Positions 7,640-15,928 of a stretch of DNA of 64,000 nucleotides are shown here, piece by piece (positions within the stretch are counted from its first letter, which is position 1; the number at the start of each line of letters is the position of its first letter). The notes under the pieces were generated by a model that saw only the letters and a list, made by a program, of their open reading frames with translations, had not been told where the DNA came from and made no database searches. The translations under genes and the position numbers were made by a program. This DNA comes from Streptomyces bungoensis. GTDB lineage: Bacteria; Actinomycetota; Actinomycetes; Streptomycetales; Streptomycetaceae. The stretch spans positions 407,434-471,433 of the forward strand of contig NZ_KQ948854.1 of the NCBI RefSeq assembly GCF_001514215.1, written 5' to 3'.

Positions 7640-8656
7640 ATGCCTCAGCCCGTCCTCCTGCTCGGGACCGGCCACCCGGCCGCGTACGCGGAGCATCCGC
7701 TGGCGCGGATCGCGGCGGTCCACCCGGTGGTGCTGGCCGACACCGCCCCGCCCGCCTGGGCCCGCCCCTATCTGTCCGGCCACATCGCGGCCGACGCGGG
7801 CGGGGAGGCGGTCGTCCGGTACGCGGCACGGCACTCCGTGCGCGGTGTGCTGCCGGCCACCAGGGAGCAGCTGCCCGGCGCGGCGCGGATCGCCGCCCGG
7901 CTGGGGCTGGCCGGCGTGCCGGAGGAGACGGCCGAGGCCTGCGCCCGGCCGGCCGCGCTGCGGGCGCTGCTGGCCCGCCACAAGGTGCCCTCGGCCGGCC
8001 CGGAGGACACCGGGGGGCAACTCGTCTGCGCCGAGGCGGTGGTGCTGGACGACGAGGTCCGCATCGCCGCCCTGACCCGCACGACGCCGGGCCCGCCGCC
8101 GGCCCGGCAGCCGCTGCGGCACTCCGTGCACGCGCACGACGGGCTGCTGCACAACCGGTTCCTGCGCCACACGGTGGAGCGGACGGTACGGGCCCTGCGG
8201 CTCACCCACACCGTCGTCCACATCGAGCTGCGGCTCACCGAGCGCGGCCCCCGGGTCGCCGACGTCGTGCCGTGCCTGCCGGGCGACCTGATCCCGCTGC
8301 TGGTCGAGCGGGCCACCGGTGTCGACCTCGCGCGGGCCGCGGCCGAACTGGCCACCGGGCGGCTCCCGGACGTCTCCCCCACCCGGCAACGGGCGGCGGC
8401 GATCCAGTTCGCCCACCCGGCCGCGACGGGCCGCCTGACCCATCTGGCCGTGGACCCCGCGGTCGCGGGCGAGCCGTTCGGTGACGCGCTGGTCCTCACC
8501 CTGCGGCCGGGCGACATGGTCACCGCCGGGTCGGGCGACCGGATCGCGCACTGGGTGGTGGAGGGCGAGGACCCCGCGGAGTGCAGCCGCCTGATCGACC
8601 GTCTGGCGCGCTACCTGGAGGTCACGGTGACGCCTCAAGTCCCCTGGGCGGCTTGA
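7640..8656 (+). CDS. ATP-grasp-like protein, possibly inactive
   Basis: The 338-residue product begins with a nucleotide-binding-like strand (PVLLLGTGHPAAYAEHPLARIAA), followed by a segment like the pre-ATP-grasp region (GVLPATREQLPGAARIAARLGLAGVPEETAEACARPAALRALLARHKVP), as in biotin carboxylase-like and carboxylate-amine ligases. Later parts (VVHIELRLTERGPRVADVVPCLPGDLIPLLVERATGVDL) match the catalytic lobe, where IELR replaces the usual acidic Mg-binding pattern. Some ATP/Mg ligands may be missing, so activity is uncertain. Substrate unknown. Confidence 0.75.
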   Translation: MPQPVLLLGTGHPAAYAEHPLARIAAVHPVVLADTAPPAWARPYLSGHIAADAGGEAVVRYAARHSVRGVLPATREQLPGAARIAARLGLAGVPEETAEACARPAALRALLARHKVPSAGPEDTGGQLVCAEAVVLDDEVRIAALTRTTPGPPPARQPLRHSVHAHDGLLHNRFLRHTVERTVRALRLTHTVVHIELRLTERGPRVADVVPCLPGDLIPLLVERATGVDLARAAAELATGRLPDVSPTRQRAAAIQFAHPAATGRLTHLAVDPAVAGEPFGDALVLTLRPGDMVTAGSGDRIAHWVVEGEDPAECSRLIDRLARYLEVTVTPQVPWAA

Positions 8657-8754
8657 GCGTTGCGCGCCGGCCCCCGGCGGTGGGGCGACGGCCGGCGGGG
8701 AGTGACCCCGGTCACCGCGCCGCTGTGCCCACGGCCACTCCTCGGCCCCGCCGC

Positions 8755-8893
8755 GGCTGCCGGTAAAGTGGCGACGTCGTCATCACACCCGTACGGGGGG
8801 AAGCCGGTGCAATTCCGGCGCTGACCCGCAACCGTGAACCGCCCCCCGCTTTCCGGGCGGTGAGCCGGACTGCCCCGGACGGACGTTGACCGG
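8755..8893 (+). ncRNA. Cobalamin (B12) riboswitch
   Basis: The element carries AAGCCGGTGCAATTCCGGC (8801-8819), then CTGACCCGCAACCGTGA and GAGCCGGACTGCCC (about 8863-8876), all hallmark cobalamin blocks. It lies about 110 nt upstream of the five-gene B12 locus. When adenosyl- or methyl-cobalamin is plentiful it should reduce expression of the surface proteins and transporter. Confidence 0.95.
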
Positions 8894-9003
8894 CTCACGC
8901 GCGCGGCGGCCCGCCGCGCGCGGCACCGTCGAGGTTTACGGAGCCGAGCCGCCCGGGGTGTTCCCGTGCGCTGCAGGCTCCCCGCAGGGAGAGGCAGTCC
9001 CCC

Positions 9004-10233
9004 ATGAACGTCCGCCGCAGTGCCGCGGCCCTCGCCGCCATAGGCGTGCTGGCCGCCGCCGCACCCGCCACGGCCGCCGGCGCCTCCCCCTCCCCCAAGG
9101 CGAGCGCCCCCGCAGGGCTGTTCGGCACGGCCGACCCGACGTACGACGGCGTGTGGCGCCAGTCGCTCGCCCTGCTGGCCCAGCACACGGTCGGTTACAA
9201 GCCCGGCGCCCAGGCCGTCGGCTGGCTGGTGGGGCAGCAGTGCGACAAGGGCGGCTTCGCCGCGTTCCGCGCCGACACCGCCAAGCCCTGCGAGGGCAAG
9301 GGCGGCGCCCAGCCCGACACCAACAGCACGGCCGCCGCCGTCCAGGCCCTGCAGGCGCTCGGCGGGCACGGCACCGAGGTCCGCAAGGCCCTGGTCTGGC
9401 TGTCGACGCTGCAGAACAAGGACGGCGGCTGGGGCTACACGCCGGGCAGCCCGAGCGACACCAACTCCACCTCCGTCGTCGTCGGCGCCTTCGCCGCGGT
9501 CGGCCAGGACCCCGGCAAGCTCCGCCTCGGCAAGGGCAGCCCGTACGACCTGCTGCGCGCGCAGGCCCTCGACTGCACCGCGGACGGCGGCGGCGCCCTC
9601 GCCTACCAGCCCGACAAGAAGGGCAAGCTGGTCGCCAACGCGGACGCCACGGCCGCGGGTGTGCTCGGCGCCCTCGGCAAGGGCTTCGTGGTGCGGCCGG
9701 GCACGGCCCGGGACAAGGCCCCCGCCTGCACGGCGGCGGGCAAGGCCACCCCCGTACGGCTCGCGGACAACGCCGCCGCCTACCTGGCCGGCGCGGTCGC
9801 CCGCACCGGCCACCTCAAGTCCGCCCTGCCCGGCGCCAAGGACCAGCCCGACTACGGCAACACCGCCGACACGGTCGTCGCGCTCGCGGCGGACGGCTGG
9901 ACCGCGCAGGCGAAGAAGCCGTACGCCTGGCTGGAGAAGAACGCGGCGACGTGGGCGCGGCAGAGCGGTCCCGCCGCCTACGCCCAGCTGATCCTCGCCG
10001 CGCACGCCGTCGGCGCCGATCCGCGCGACTTCGGCGGCACGGACCTGGTGCAGGCGCTGAACAAGCTCGGGCCGGCTCCGCGGCAGGCGGCGAAGCCCGC
10101 CGCCGGGAGCCGGGCGGAGAAGTCCGACGGGGATTCCGGTTCCCGTGTCTGGTGGATCGTCGGCAGCTGTGTCGTCGTGGTCGCCGGCCTCGGCCTGCTG
10201 CTCGGCGGGCGCCGGAAGAAGCGGCAGCCGTGA
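9004..10233 (+). CDS. Secreted, membrane-tethered alpha-toroid protein, transcobalamin N-domain-like
   Basis: The 409-residue protein has a signal peptide (about 1-25), a repeat domain (about 40-345) of paired helices with Asn/Ser/Thr motifs (PDTNSTAAAVQALQALGG, SDTNSTSVVVGAFAAVG) and DGGWGY turns of the prenyltransferase/terpenoid-cyclase toroid, and a C-terminal helix (about 377-400) followed by RRKKRQP, so it stays tethered outside the cell. The toroid is also the fold of the N-domain of transcobalamin and intrinsic factor. As first gene behind the B12 riboswitch it is best read as half of a surface B12 binder (inference). It overlaps the next gene by 4 nt. Confidence 0.85.
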   Translation: MNVRRSAAALAAIGVLAAAAPATAAGASPSPKASAPAGLFGTADPTYDGVWRQSLALLAQHTVGYKPGAQAVGWLVGQQCDKGGFAAFRADTAKPCEGKGGAQPDTNSTAAAVQALQALGGHGTEVRKALVWLSTLQNKDGGWGYTPGSPSDTNSTSVVVGAFAAVGQDPGKLRLGKGSPYDLLRAQALDCTADGGGALAYQPDKKGKLVANADATAAGVLGALGKGFVVRPGTARDKAPACTAAGKATPVRLADNAAAYLAGAVARTGHLKSALPGAKDQPDYGNTADTVVALAADGWTAQAKKPYAWLEKNAATWARQSGPAAYAQLILAAHAVGADPRDFGGTDLVQALNKLGPAPRQAAKPAAGSRAEKSDGDSGSRVWWIVGSCVVVVAGLGLLLGGRRKKRQP

Positions 10234-10892
10234 CCGCCGTCCGCCGTGCCACGGCCCTGCTCGTCGCCGCGTTCGCCCTGGTGGCCGAGGCCACCCTGCC
10301 GGCGCACGCGACCGGGTACCGCTACTGGTCGTTCTGGGAGCGCTCGGGCGGCCACTGGACGTACGCCACCGAGGGCCCGTCGACGGCCCGCCCCGGCGAC
10401 GGCGCCGTCCAGGGGTTCCGGTTCGCGGTGAGCGCGGACTCCGCGGACGCCACCCGGCCGCGCGGCACGGCGGACTTCGCCACCATCTGCGCGGGCACGC
10501 CCGCGAAACCGGGCACGAAGCGCGTGGCCCTCGTCCTCGACTTCGGCACCCCGGCGGACGCCCCCTCCGGCGAGCGGCCGCCCGCCCGCCGCACGGTCTG
10601 TGCCCGCGTCGCCCCCGACGCGACGGCGGCCGAGGCCCTCGCCGCGACCGCGAAGCCCCTGCGCTACGACACCAACGCCCTGCTGTGCGCGATCGCCGGG
10701 TATCCCCGCAAGGGCTGCGGGGAGCAGGTGTCCGGCGGCGGACAGACGGCCGGGGACAAGAAGCCGGCCGGTGGTGACGAGAAGGCCGGGCAGGACAGCG
10801 GGCCCTCTCTCGGCCTGCCCATCGGCGCGGGAGTGATCGCCGTCCTGGCCGGTGCGGCGGTGTGGCAGGCGCGGCGGCGCAGGGATGTCTAG
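10230..10892 (+). CDS. SCO2322-like secreted anchored protein, possible transcobalamin C-domain counterpart
   Basis: The 220-residue product has a signal peptide (about 1-28), a beta-rich domain starting TGYRYWSFWERSGGHWTYA (about 28-175) with three or four Cys, a charged Gly/Lys spacer, and a C-terminal helix (GLPIGAGVIAVLAGAAVWQA) before ARRRRDV. It resembles the Streptomyces SCO2322 family by recall. The aromatic YWSFW opening and size recall the small beta domain (DUF4430) that closes over B12 in transcobalamin. GTG at 10230 overlaps the upstream stop by 4 nt. Function is inferred from the riboswitch and ECF context. Confidence 0.8.
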   Translation: MTAVRRATALLVAAFALVAEATLPAHATGYRYWSFWERSGGHWTYATEGPSTARPGDGAVQGFRFAVSADSADATRPRGTADFATICAGTPAKPGTKRVALVLDFGTPADAPSGERPPARRTVCARVAPDATAAEALAATAKPLRYDTNALLCAIAGYPRKGCGEQVSGGGQTAGDKKPAGGDEKAGQDSGPSLGLPIGAGVIAVLAGAAVWQARRRRDV

Positions 10893-12009
10893 GAGCGGTC
10901 CCGCGACGGGCCCCCGCCGGGGCGCGCGGGGTGCCGCCGCCCTGCACCCGGGGGCCTGGTGGCTGTGGGCCCTCGGGCTGGGCACGGCCGCGACCCGCAC
11001 CACCAATCCCCTCCTGCTCGCCCTGCTCGTCGCCGTGTCCGGCTACGTCGTGGCCACGCACCGCTCCCCCGCCCCCTGGGCCCGCTCCTACACCGCCTTC
11101 GCGAAGCTCGCCGTCGCGGTCCTGCTCGTGCGCCTCTTCTTCGCGACGGCGCTCGGCTCGCCCATCCCCGGCACCCACACCCTGTTCACGCTGCCCGAAG
11201 TCCCGCTCCCGCACTGGGCGCAGGGCATCCGCCTCGGCGGCAGGGTCACCGCCGAGGCGCTCCTGTTCGCCGCGTACGACGGGCTGAAGCTGGCCACCCT
11301 GCTGATCTGCGTCGGCGCCGCGAACGCCCTCGCCGCCCCCTCCCGGCTGCTGAAGTCGCTGCCGGGGGCGCTGTACGAGGTGGGCGTGGCCGTGGTCGTC
11401 GCCCTGACCTTCGCCCCGCACCTCGTCGCCGACGTCCGGCGGCTGCGCGCCGCCCGCCGGCTGCGCGGCCGCCCGGACCGGGGGCTGCGGGGCCTGCTCC
11501 AGGTGGGACTGCCGGTGCTGGAGGGCGCGCTGGAGCGTTCGGTGGCGCTCGCCGCCGCGATGGAGGCCCGGGGCTACGGCCGTACCGCCGCCGTCGCGGC
11601 CCCGGTGCGCCGTACGACGACCGCGCTGACCCTCGGCGGCCTGCTCGGCGTGTGCGCGGGGACCTACGGGCTGCTCACCGCGGAGGGCGGCGCCTACGGG
11701 CTGCCGGTACTGCTCCTCGGGGTCGCGGCCGCGCTCGCCGGCCTGCGGCTGGGCGGCCGGCGTTCGCCGCGCACCCGGTACCGTCCGGACCCGTGGGGGG
11801 TGCGGGCCTGGCTGGTGGCGGGCTCGGGGGCGGCGGTCGCCGCGCTGCTCGCCCTGGCCGCCGCCCGCGACCCGGCGGCGCTGCACCCCGGCGTCGTACC
11901 GCTCGTGGCCCCGGCGCTGCCCGTGGGGCCGGCCGCGGCGGTCCTGCTCGCCCTGCTGCCCGCCTTCGTCGTGCCGAAGGCCCCCCTGGAGACCGAGGAG
12001 CCGTCGTGA
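10885..12009 (+). CDS. ECF transporter T component (EcfT/CbiQ family)
   Basis: The 374-residue membrane protein has five or more hydrophobic segments and the two coupling-helix signatures of EcfT proteins, an AARRLRG stretch and MEARGYG (about residues 190-235), that dock on the ATPase pair. It links ATP hydrolysis to toppling of the S component. ATG at 10885 overlaps the upstream stop by 8 nt, and its own stop overlaps the ATPase start by 4 nt. The C-terminal third has extra hydrophobic segments beyond the usual EcfT length. It serves the B12 locus. Confidence 0.9.
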   Translation: MSRSGPATGPRRGARGAAALHPGAWWLWALGLGTAATRTTNPLLLALLVAVSGYVVATHRSPAPWARSYTAFAKLAVAVLLVRLFFATALGSPIPGTHTLFTLPEVPLPHWAQGIRLGGRVTAEALLFAAYDGLKLATLLICVGAANALAAPSRLLKSLPGALYEVGVAVVVALTFAPHLVADVRRLRAARRLRGRPDRGLRGLLQVGLPVLEGALERSVALAAAMEARGYGRTAAVAAPVRRTTTALTLGGLLGVCAGTYGLLTAEGGAYGLPVLLLGVAAALAGLRLGGRRSPRTRYRPDPWGVRAWLVAGSGAAVAALLALAAARDPAALHPGVVPLVAPALPVGPAAAVLLALLPAFVVPKAPLETEEPS

Positions 12010-14069
12010 TCCGCTTCGAGCAGGTGAGCGTCACCTACGAGGGTGCCGCCGAACCGACCGTCCGCGGTGTGGACTTCGAGGTGCCCGAGGGTGAACTGGT
12101 GCTGCTGGCCGGTCCGTCGGGGGCCGGCAAGTCGACCGTGCTGGGCGCGGTCAGCGGGCTCGTGCCGCACTTCACCGGCGGCACGCTGAGCGGGCGGGTC
12201 ACGGTCGCGGGCCGGGACACCCGCACCCACAAGCCGCGCGAACTCGCCGACGTCGTCGGCACGGTGGGGCAGGATCCGCTCGCCCACTTCGTGACGGACA
12301 CCGTGGAGGACGAACTCGCCTACGGAATGGAGTCGCTGGGGCTCGCCCCGGCGGTGATGCGCCGGCGCGTGGAGGAGACCCTCGACCTGCTCGGCCTCGC
12401 CGGCCTGCGCGACCGGCCCATCGCCACGCTGTCCGGCGGGCAGCGGCAGCGGGTCGCGATCGGCTCGGTGCTCACCCCGCACCCGCGGGTCCTGGTGCTC
12501 GACGAGCCGACCTCGGCGCTGGACCCGGCCGCCGCGGAGGAGGTCCTGGCCCTGCTGCAGCGGCTGGTGCACGACCTCGGCACGACGGTACTGCTGGCCG
12601 AGCACCGCCTGGAGCGCGTGATCCAGTACGCGGACCGGGTCGTCCTGCTGCCCGCCCCCGGCGCCGCCCCGCTGTACGGCGACCCGGCGGAGGTGATGGC
12701 CGTGTCCCCGGTGTACCCGCCGGTCGTCGACCTCGGCCGGCTGGCGGGCTGGTCCCCGCTGCCCCTGACGGTCCGGGACGCGCGCCGCAGAGCGGGCGCT
12801 CTGCGGGAGCGCCTGGCGGCGGCAGGCGCCGCGCCGGGCCGTCCGGCCCCCGCCCCGGGGACACCGGCGGACGGCACACCGACCACCGCTGCCCGTGTTC
12901 CGGACGCTCCGATACCGGTCACCGGGAGCCGCCCAGCCCCCGGCGCACAGGCCCCGACGGACGGCACGTCGACCACCGCGGCACCGGCCACTGAGGGCCG
13001 GCCGGATCCCGACCCGCAGGCCCCGGCGGATGGCACGCCGACCACCGCGGTACCGGCCACAAGCCGCCCAACCCCCGGCCCACAGGCCCCGACGGCTGGT
13101 ACACCCACCGCGGCCGCCCCTGTTCCGGACACTCCGGCACCGGTCACCGGAGTCCGGCCGGACCCCGACCCGCAGGCCCCGGCGGACGGCACACCCACCG
13201 CGGCCGCCCCCGTTGCGGACGCTCCGGCACCGGTCACCCACGGCCGGCCCGGCCGGACCGGTCTCCGGGCTCGTCTCTTCCGGCGCGCGGTGGCCGTCGC
13301 GGCGCCGTCCGGTCCCGCGCAGGTCGCCGAGGTGCGGGCGCTGGCCGTGCGCCGGGGCCGGGTCGAGGCGTTGCGGCACGTCGATCTGACCGTGGCCCCC
13401 GGCGAGACGATCGCGCTGATGGGCCGCAACGGCGCCGGCAAGTCGACGTTGCTGAACTCGCTGGTCGGACTGGTCGAGCCCACCGGCGGCACGGTGCGCG
13501 TCGGCGGAGCCGTCCCGCACCGGGTGCCGGCCCGCGACCTGCTCCGCCGGGTCGGTCTCGTCCCGCAGGAGCCGCGCGACCTGCTGTACGCCGACACCGT
13601 GGCCGCCGAGTGCGCGGCGGCCGACCGGGACACGGGCGCCGAACCCGGCACCTGCCGGGCCCTGGTGACCCGCCTGCTGCCGGGCATCACGGACGCCACC
13701 CACCCCCGCGACCTCTCCGAGGGGCAGCGCCTGGCGCTCGCGCTGGCCGTCGTGCTGACCGCCCGCCCGCCCCTGCTGCTGCTCGACGAGCCGACGCGCG
13801 GCCTGGACTACGGGGCCAAGGGACGCCTGGTCGCCGTGTTGCGCGCGCTGGCCGCCGAGGGGCACGCGATCGTGCTCGCCACGCACGACGTGGAGCTGGC
13901 CGCCGAGATCGCGCACCGGGTGGTGCTGCTCGCCGAGGGCGAGGTGATCGCCGACGGCCCGACGGCCGAGGTCGTGGTCTCCTCCCCGTCGTTCGCTCCC
14001 CAGGTGACGAAGATCCTGGCCCCGCAGCAGTGGCTCACGGTCGCCGAGGTACGGCAGGCCCTGTCATGA
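12006..14069 (+). CDS. Fused double ABC ATPase of the ECF transporter
   Basis: The 687-residue protein holds two ABC ATPases. Domain one (about 1-260) has Walker A GPSGAGKST at 36-44, signature LSGGQ and Walker B VLVLDEPTSALD. Domain two (about 440-687) has GRNGAGKST near 472, a degenerate LSEGQ signature and LLLLDEPTRGLD. Between them lies a Pro/Thr/Ala-rich linker of about 140 residues made of repeated units such as APADGTPTTA. Fused EcfA-EcfA' proteins are known in actinobacteria; the long repetitive linker is unusual. GTG at 12006 overlaps the ecfT stop by 4 nt. Confidence 0.92.
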   Translation: MIRFEQVSVTYEGAAEPTVRGVDFEVPEGELVLLAGPSGAGKSTVLGAVSGLVPHFTGGTLSGRVTVAGRDTRTHKPRELADVVGTVGQDPLAHFVTDTVEDELAYGMESLGLAPAVMRRRVEETLDLLGLAGLRDRPIATLSGGQRQRVAIGSVLTPHPRVLVLDEPTSALDPAAAEEVLALLQRLVHDLGTTVLLAEHRLERVIQYADRVVLLPAPGAAPLYGDPAEVMAVSPVYPPVVDLGRLAGWSPLPLTVRDARRRAGALRERLAAAGAAPGRPAPAPGTPADGTPTTAARVPDAPIPVTGSRPAPGAQAPTDGTSTTAAPATEGRPDPDPQAPADGTPTTAVPATSRPTPGPQAPTAGTPTAAAPVPDTPAPVTGVRPDPDPQAPADGTPTAAAPVADAPAPVTHGRPGRTGLRARLFRRAVAVAAPSGPAQVAEVRALAVRRGRVEALRHVDLTVAPGETIALMGRNGAGKSTLLNSLVGLVEPTGGTVRVGGAVPHRVPARDLLRRVGLVPQEPRDLLYADTVAAECAAADRDTGAEPGTCRALVTRLLPGITDATHPRDLSEGQRLALALAVVLTARPPLLLLDEPTRGLDYGAKGRLVAVLRALAAEGHAIVLATHDVELAAEIAHRVVLLAEGEVIADGPTAEVVVSSPSFAPQVTKILAPQQWLTVAEVRQALS
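12846..13260 (+). repeat. Degenerate in-frame tandem repeats encoding the interdomain linker
   Basis: Repeated units of roughly 60-130 bp encode variants of QAPADGTPTTAAPVPDAPAP. Several copies share near-identical blocks, for example GATCCCGACCCGCAGGC-like stretches. The region is a likely site of length variation by slipped pairing or recombination. Confidence 0.7.
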
Positions 14070-14980
14070 GGACGCCGCCCGACCACCGCCCCGCCGTCGT
14101 CGCCGGCCGAGACCACCCCGCGCCGGCCGGTCACCGCTCCCCCGCGGGCCGGCCCGCCCCCGCCCCGCGCGCCCTGCGCGCCGTCCGGCTGGGCCCCCGG
14201 TCCCTCGCCGCGCTGGTCCTGGTCAGCGCGGTCGGGGCGGTCGCCTTCCTGTGGCCCTTCCTCGCCCCGCCCACCTCGCAGCTCAGCGCCCACGCACAGG
14301 ACGCCCCCTGGCTCTTCGCCGGTCTGCTGGTGCTGCTCGTGGCGGTCGTGGCGGCGACGATCTCCGAGTCGGACCTCGGGCCGAAGGCCGTCGCCATGCT
14401 GGGGGTGCTGGCCGCGACCGGGGCGGCGCTGCGGCCGGTCGGCGCGGGCACGGCCGGGATCGAGCCGATGTTCTTCCTGATGGTGCTCAGCGGCCGGGTC
14501 CTCGGCCCCGGCTTCGGCTTCGCGCTCGGCTCGATCACCATGTTCGCGTCCGCGCTGCTCACGGGCGGGGTGGGCCCGTGGCTGCCCTTCCAGATGCTGT
14601 CGATGGGCTGGTTCACGATGGGTGCGGGCTGCCTGCCCGCCCCGGTCCGGCTGCGCGGGCGCGCCGAACTGCTGCTGCTGGCGCTCTACGGCTTCCTCGC
14701 CGCCCTGGCCTACGGCACGGTCATGAACCTGGCGGGCTGGCCCTTCCTGGACCGCTCGGCCTCCGGCATCTCCTTCGACCCGCACGCCGAGGTCCCCGCC
14801 AACCTGGCCCGGTTCGTCGCCTACTGCCTGGCCACCTCCCTCGGCTGGGACCTGGGCCGGGCGGTCTGCACGGTGGTCCTGACGCTCGCCCTCGGCCCGG
14901 CGGTGCTGCGCGCCCTGCGCCGGGCCACGCGGCGCGCCGCCTTCGAGACCGCGGTCACATTCGACGCGCCCCCCGGGTGA
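14066..14980 (+). CDS. ECF transporter S component, probable cobalamin specificity
   Basis: The 304-residue product has a Pro/Arg-rich N-terminus (about 1-50), then six hydrophobic helices including MFFLMVLSGRVLGPGFGFALG, GVGPWLPFQMLSMGWFTMGAG and LYGFLAALAYGTVMNL, the layout of actinobacterial ECF S components. It should bind the substrate in the membrane. Cobalamin or a corrinoid is inferred from the B12 riboswitch at 8755 and recalls the cbrT(UV) group predicted for cobalamin. ATG at 14066 overlaps the ATPase stop by 4 nt. Confidence 0.88.
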   Translation: MRTPPDHRPAVVAGRDHPAPAGHRSPAGRPAPAPRALRAVRLGPRSLAALVLVSAVGAVAFLWPFLAPPTSQLSAHAQDAPWLFAGLLVLLVAVVAATISESDLGPKAVAMLGVLAATGAALRPVGAGTAGIEPMFFLMVLSGRVLGPGFGFALGSITMFASALLTGGVGPWLPFQMLSMGWFTMGAGCLPAPVRLRGRAELLLLALYGFLAALAYGTVMNLAGWPFLDRSASGISFDPHAEVPANLARFVAYCLATSLGWDLGRAVCTVVLTLALGPAVLRALRRATRRAAFETAVTFDAPPG

Positions 14981-15002
14981 GCGCTGCGTGAGCGGGCGTG
15001 TC

Positions 15003-15019
15003 CGCCGGGTCAGCCGGCG
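15003..15019 (+). terminator. Hairpin after the B12 locus
   Basis: CGCCGG and CCGGCG pair around GTCAG, 22 nt after the S-component stop. It is short but correctly placed. Confidence 0.4.
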
Positions 15020-15331
15020 CGTGAAGCACCCCACATGACGCAGGTCACCTACGACCGGAAGCCGTAGACCGGTATGTCCGTTACGTCCCTCGATGCACCC
15101 CGTCTGACCTGCGCATTGAGAGCCGCGCCACACGAGCGATATTTCCCCTCCATCCGGCCACAACTAGTAAAAGGGGTCATTGCGGACGCGTTTCGAGCCT
15201 GTTTCTCTGGACGACGTCGCCAGGCGCCACCGGCCCTCTCGGGTCGAGGCGCCGACGTATGCGGCCGGCCACCGCCTCACTGGTGGTCCCGCACACGGGC
15301 GACTCCCCGTCCCCGACGCAAGAGGTTCTCC
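15020..15331 (+). other. Leader and promoter region of the secreted lysozyme-like gene
   Basis: About 310 nt without a gene. TTGAGA (15116-15121) and GATATT (15138-15143), 16 nt apart, are a possible promoter and would give a leader of about 180 nt. Genes of this class often carry a c-di-AMP (ydaO) riboswitch, but I cannot find its conserved blocks here. Confidence 0.4.
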
Positions 15332-15748
15332 GTGTCCGTCTCCTTCATCCGCCGCATCGCTTCCCCGAAGAAGGCCTTCACCGCCGCCGCCCTGGTCGCC
15401 GCCACCACGGGCATGGCCCTGTCCGCGGCGCCCGCCCAGGCCGCCACCCCCGCGTCGGCCTCCTCCGCCCAGGCGATCGCGCACAAGATGATCCCGGACG
15501 CCGCGCAGTTCAACGCGTTCAGCAAGATCGTGGAGCGGGAGAGCGGCTGGAACCCCGCCGCCACCAACAGCTCCTCCGGCGCCTACGGCCTGGTCCAGGC
15601 CCTGCCGGCGTCGAAGATGTCCTCGGCCGGCTCCGACTGGAAGACCAACCCGGCCACCCAGATCAAGTGGGGTCTGGACTACATGAACTCCCGTTACGGC
15701 AGCCCCGCGAAGGCCTGGTCCTTCTGGCAGGCCAACGGCTGGTACTGA
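15332..15748 (+). CDS. Small secreted lytic transglycosylase-like protein
   Basis: The 138-residue product has a signal peptide (about 1-37, ending AAPAQAA) and one SLT/lysozyme-like domain. It contains KIVERESGWNPAATNSSSGAYGLVQ, where the Glu before SGW is the expected catalytic acid, and ends in AWSFWQANGWY. It should cleave glycan strands of peptidoglycan outside the cell. GTG at 15332 follows AAGAGG by about 8 nt. There is no cell-wall binding domain, so it is among the shortest of the family. A strong hairpin follows. Confidence 0.88.
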   Translation: MSVSFIRRIASPKKAFTAAALVAATTGMALSAAPAQAATPASASSAQAIAHKMIPDAAQFNAFSKIVERESGWNPAATNSSSGAYGLVQALPASKMSSAGSDWKTNPATQIKWGLDYMNSRYGSPAKAWSFWQANGWY

Positions 15749-15809
15749 TCCGGCACAGCCGATCCGGCACGGCCGGCACCGGCCCCGTACGGCCGCAGCC
15801 GCCACCCCA

Positions 15810-15861
15810 CGCACACCCGCACCCTCGCCCTCCACTGCCGGGCGAGGGTGCGCGCGTGTGC
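15810..15861 (+). terminator. Strong hairpin terminator
   Basis: GCACCCTCGCCC (15819-15830) and GGGCGAGGGTGC (15840-15851) pair perfectly around a 9-nt loop, with further partial pairing outside. It follows the lysozyme-like gene. Confidence 0.75.
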
Positions 15862-15928
15862 GGCGCCGATCGACGCTCGCCTCCGTGGTGATCCGCGGTG
15901 CCGCACCGCCCCGGCCACGCGTACACGG

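Noticed and set aside
7640..8656. ATP-grasp-like gene as the missing ATP-grasp of the Ter module
   Set aside because: It is 26 kb from the Ter cluster, lies on the other strand beside an HTH gene, and its sequence does not look like the Ter-linked enzyme.
8635..11886. 1083-residue minus-strand open frame across the B12 locus
   Set aside because: Arg/Gly/Pro repetitive translation, antisense to three well-supported genes; an artefact of few stop codons in GC-rich DNA.
12846..13260. CRISPR-like or intergenic tandem repeat
   Set aside because: Repeats are degenerate, have no constant spacer length and stay in frame inside the ATPase gene; they encode the linker.
15020..15331. ydaO (c-di-AMP) riboswitch upstream of the secreted lysozyme-like gene
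   Set aside because: This gene class often has one, so I searched for its conserved blocks, but none could be aligned.
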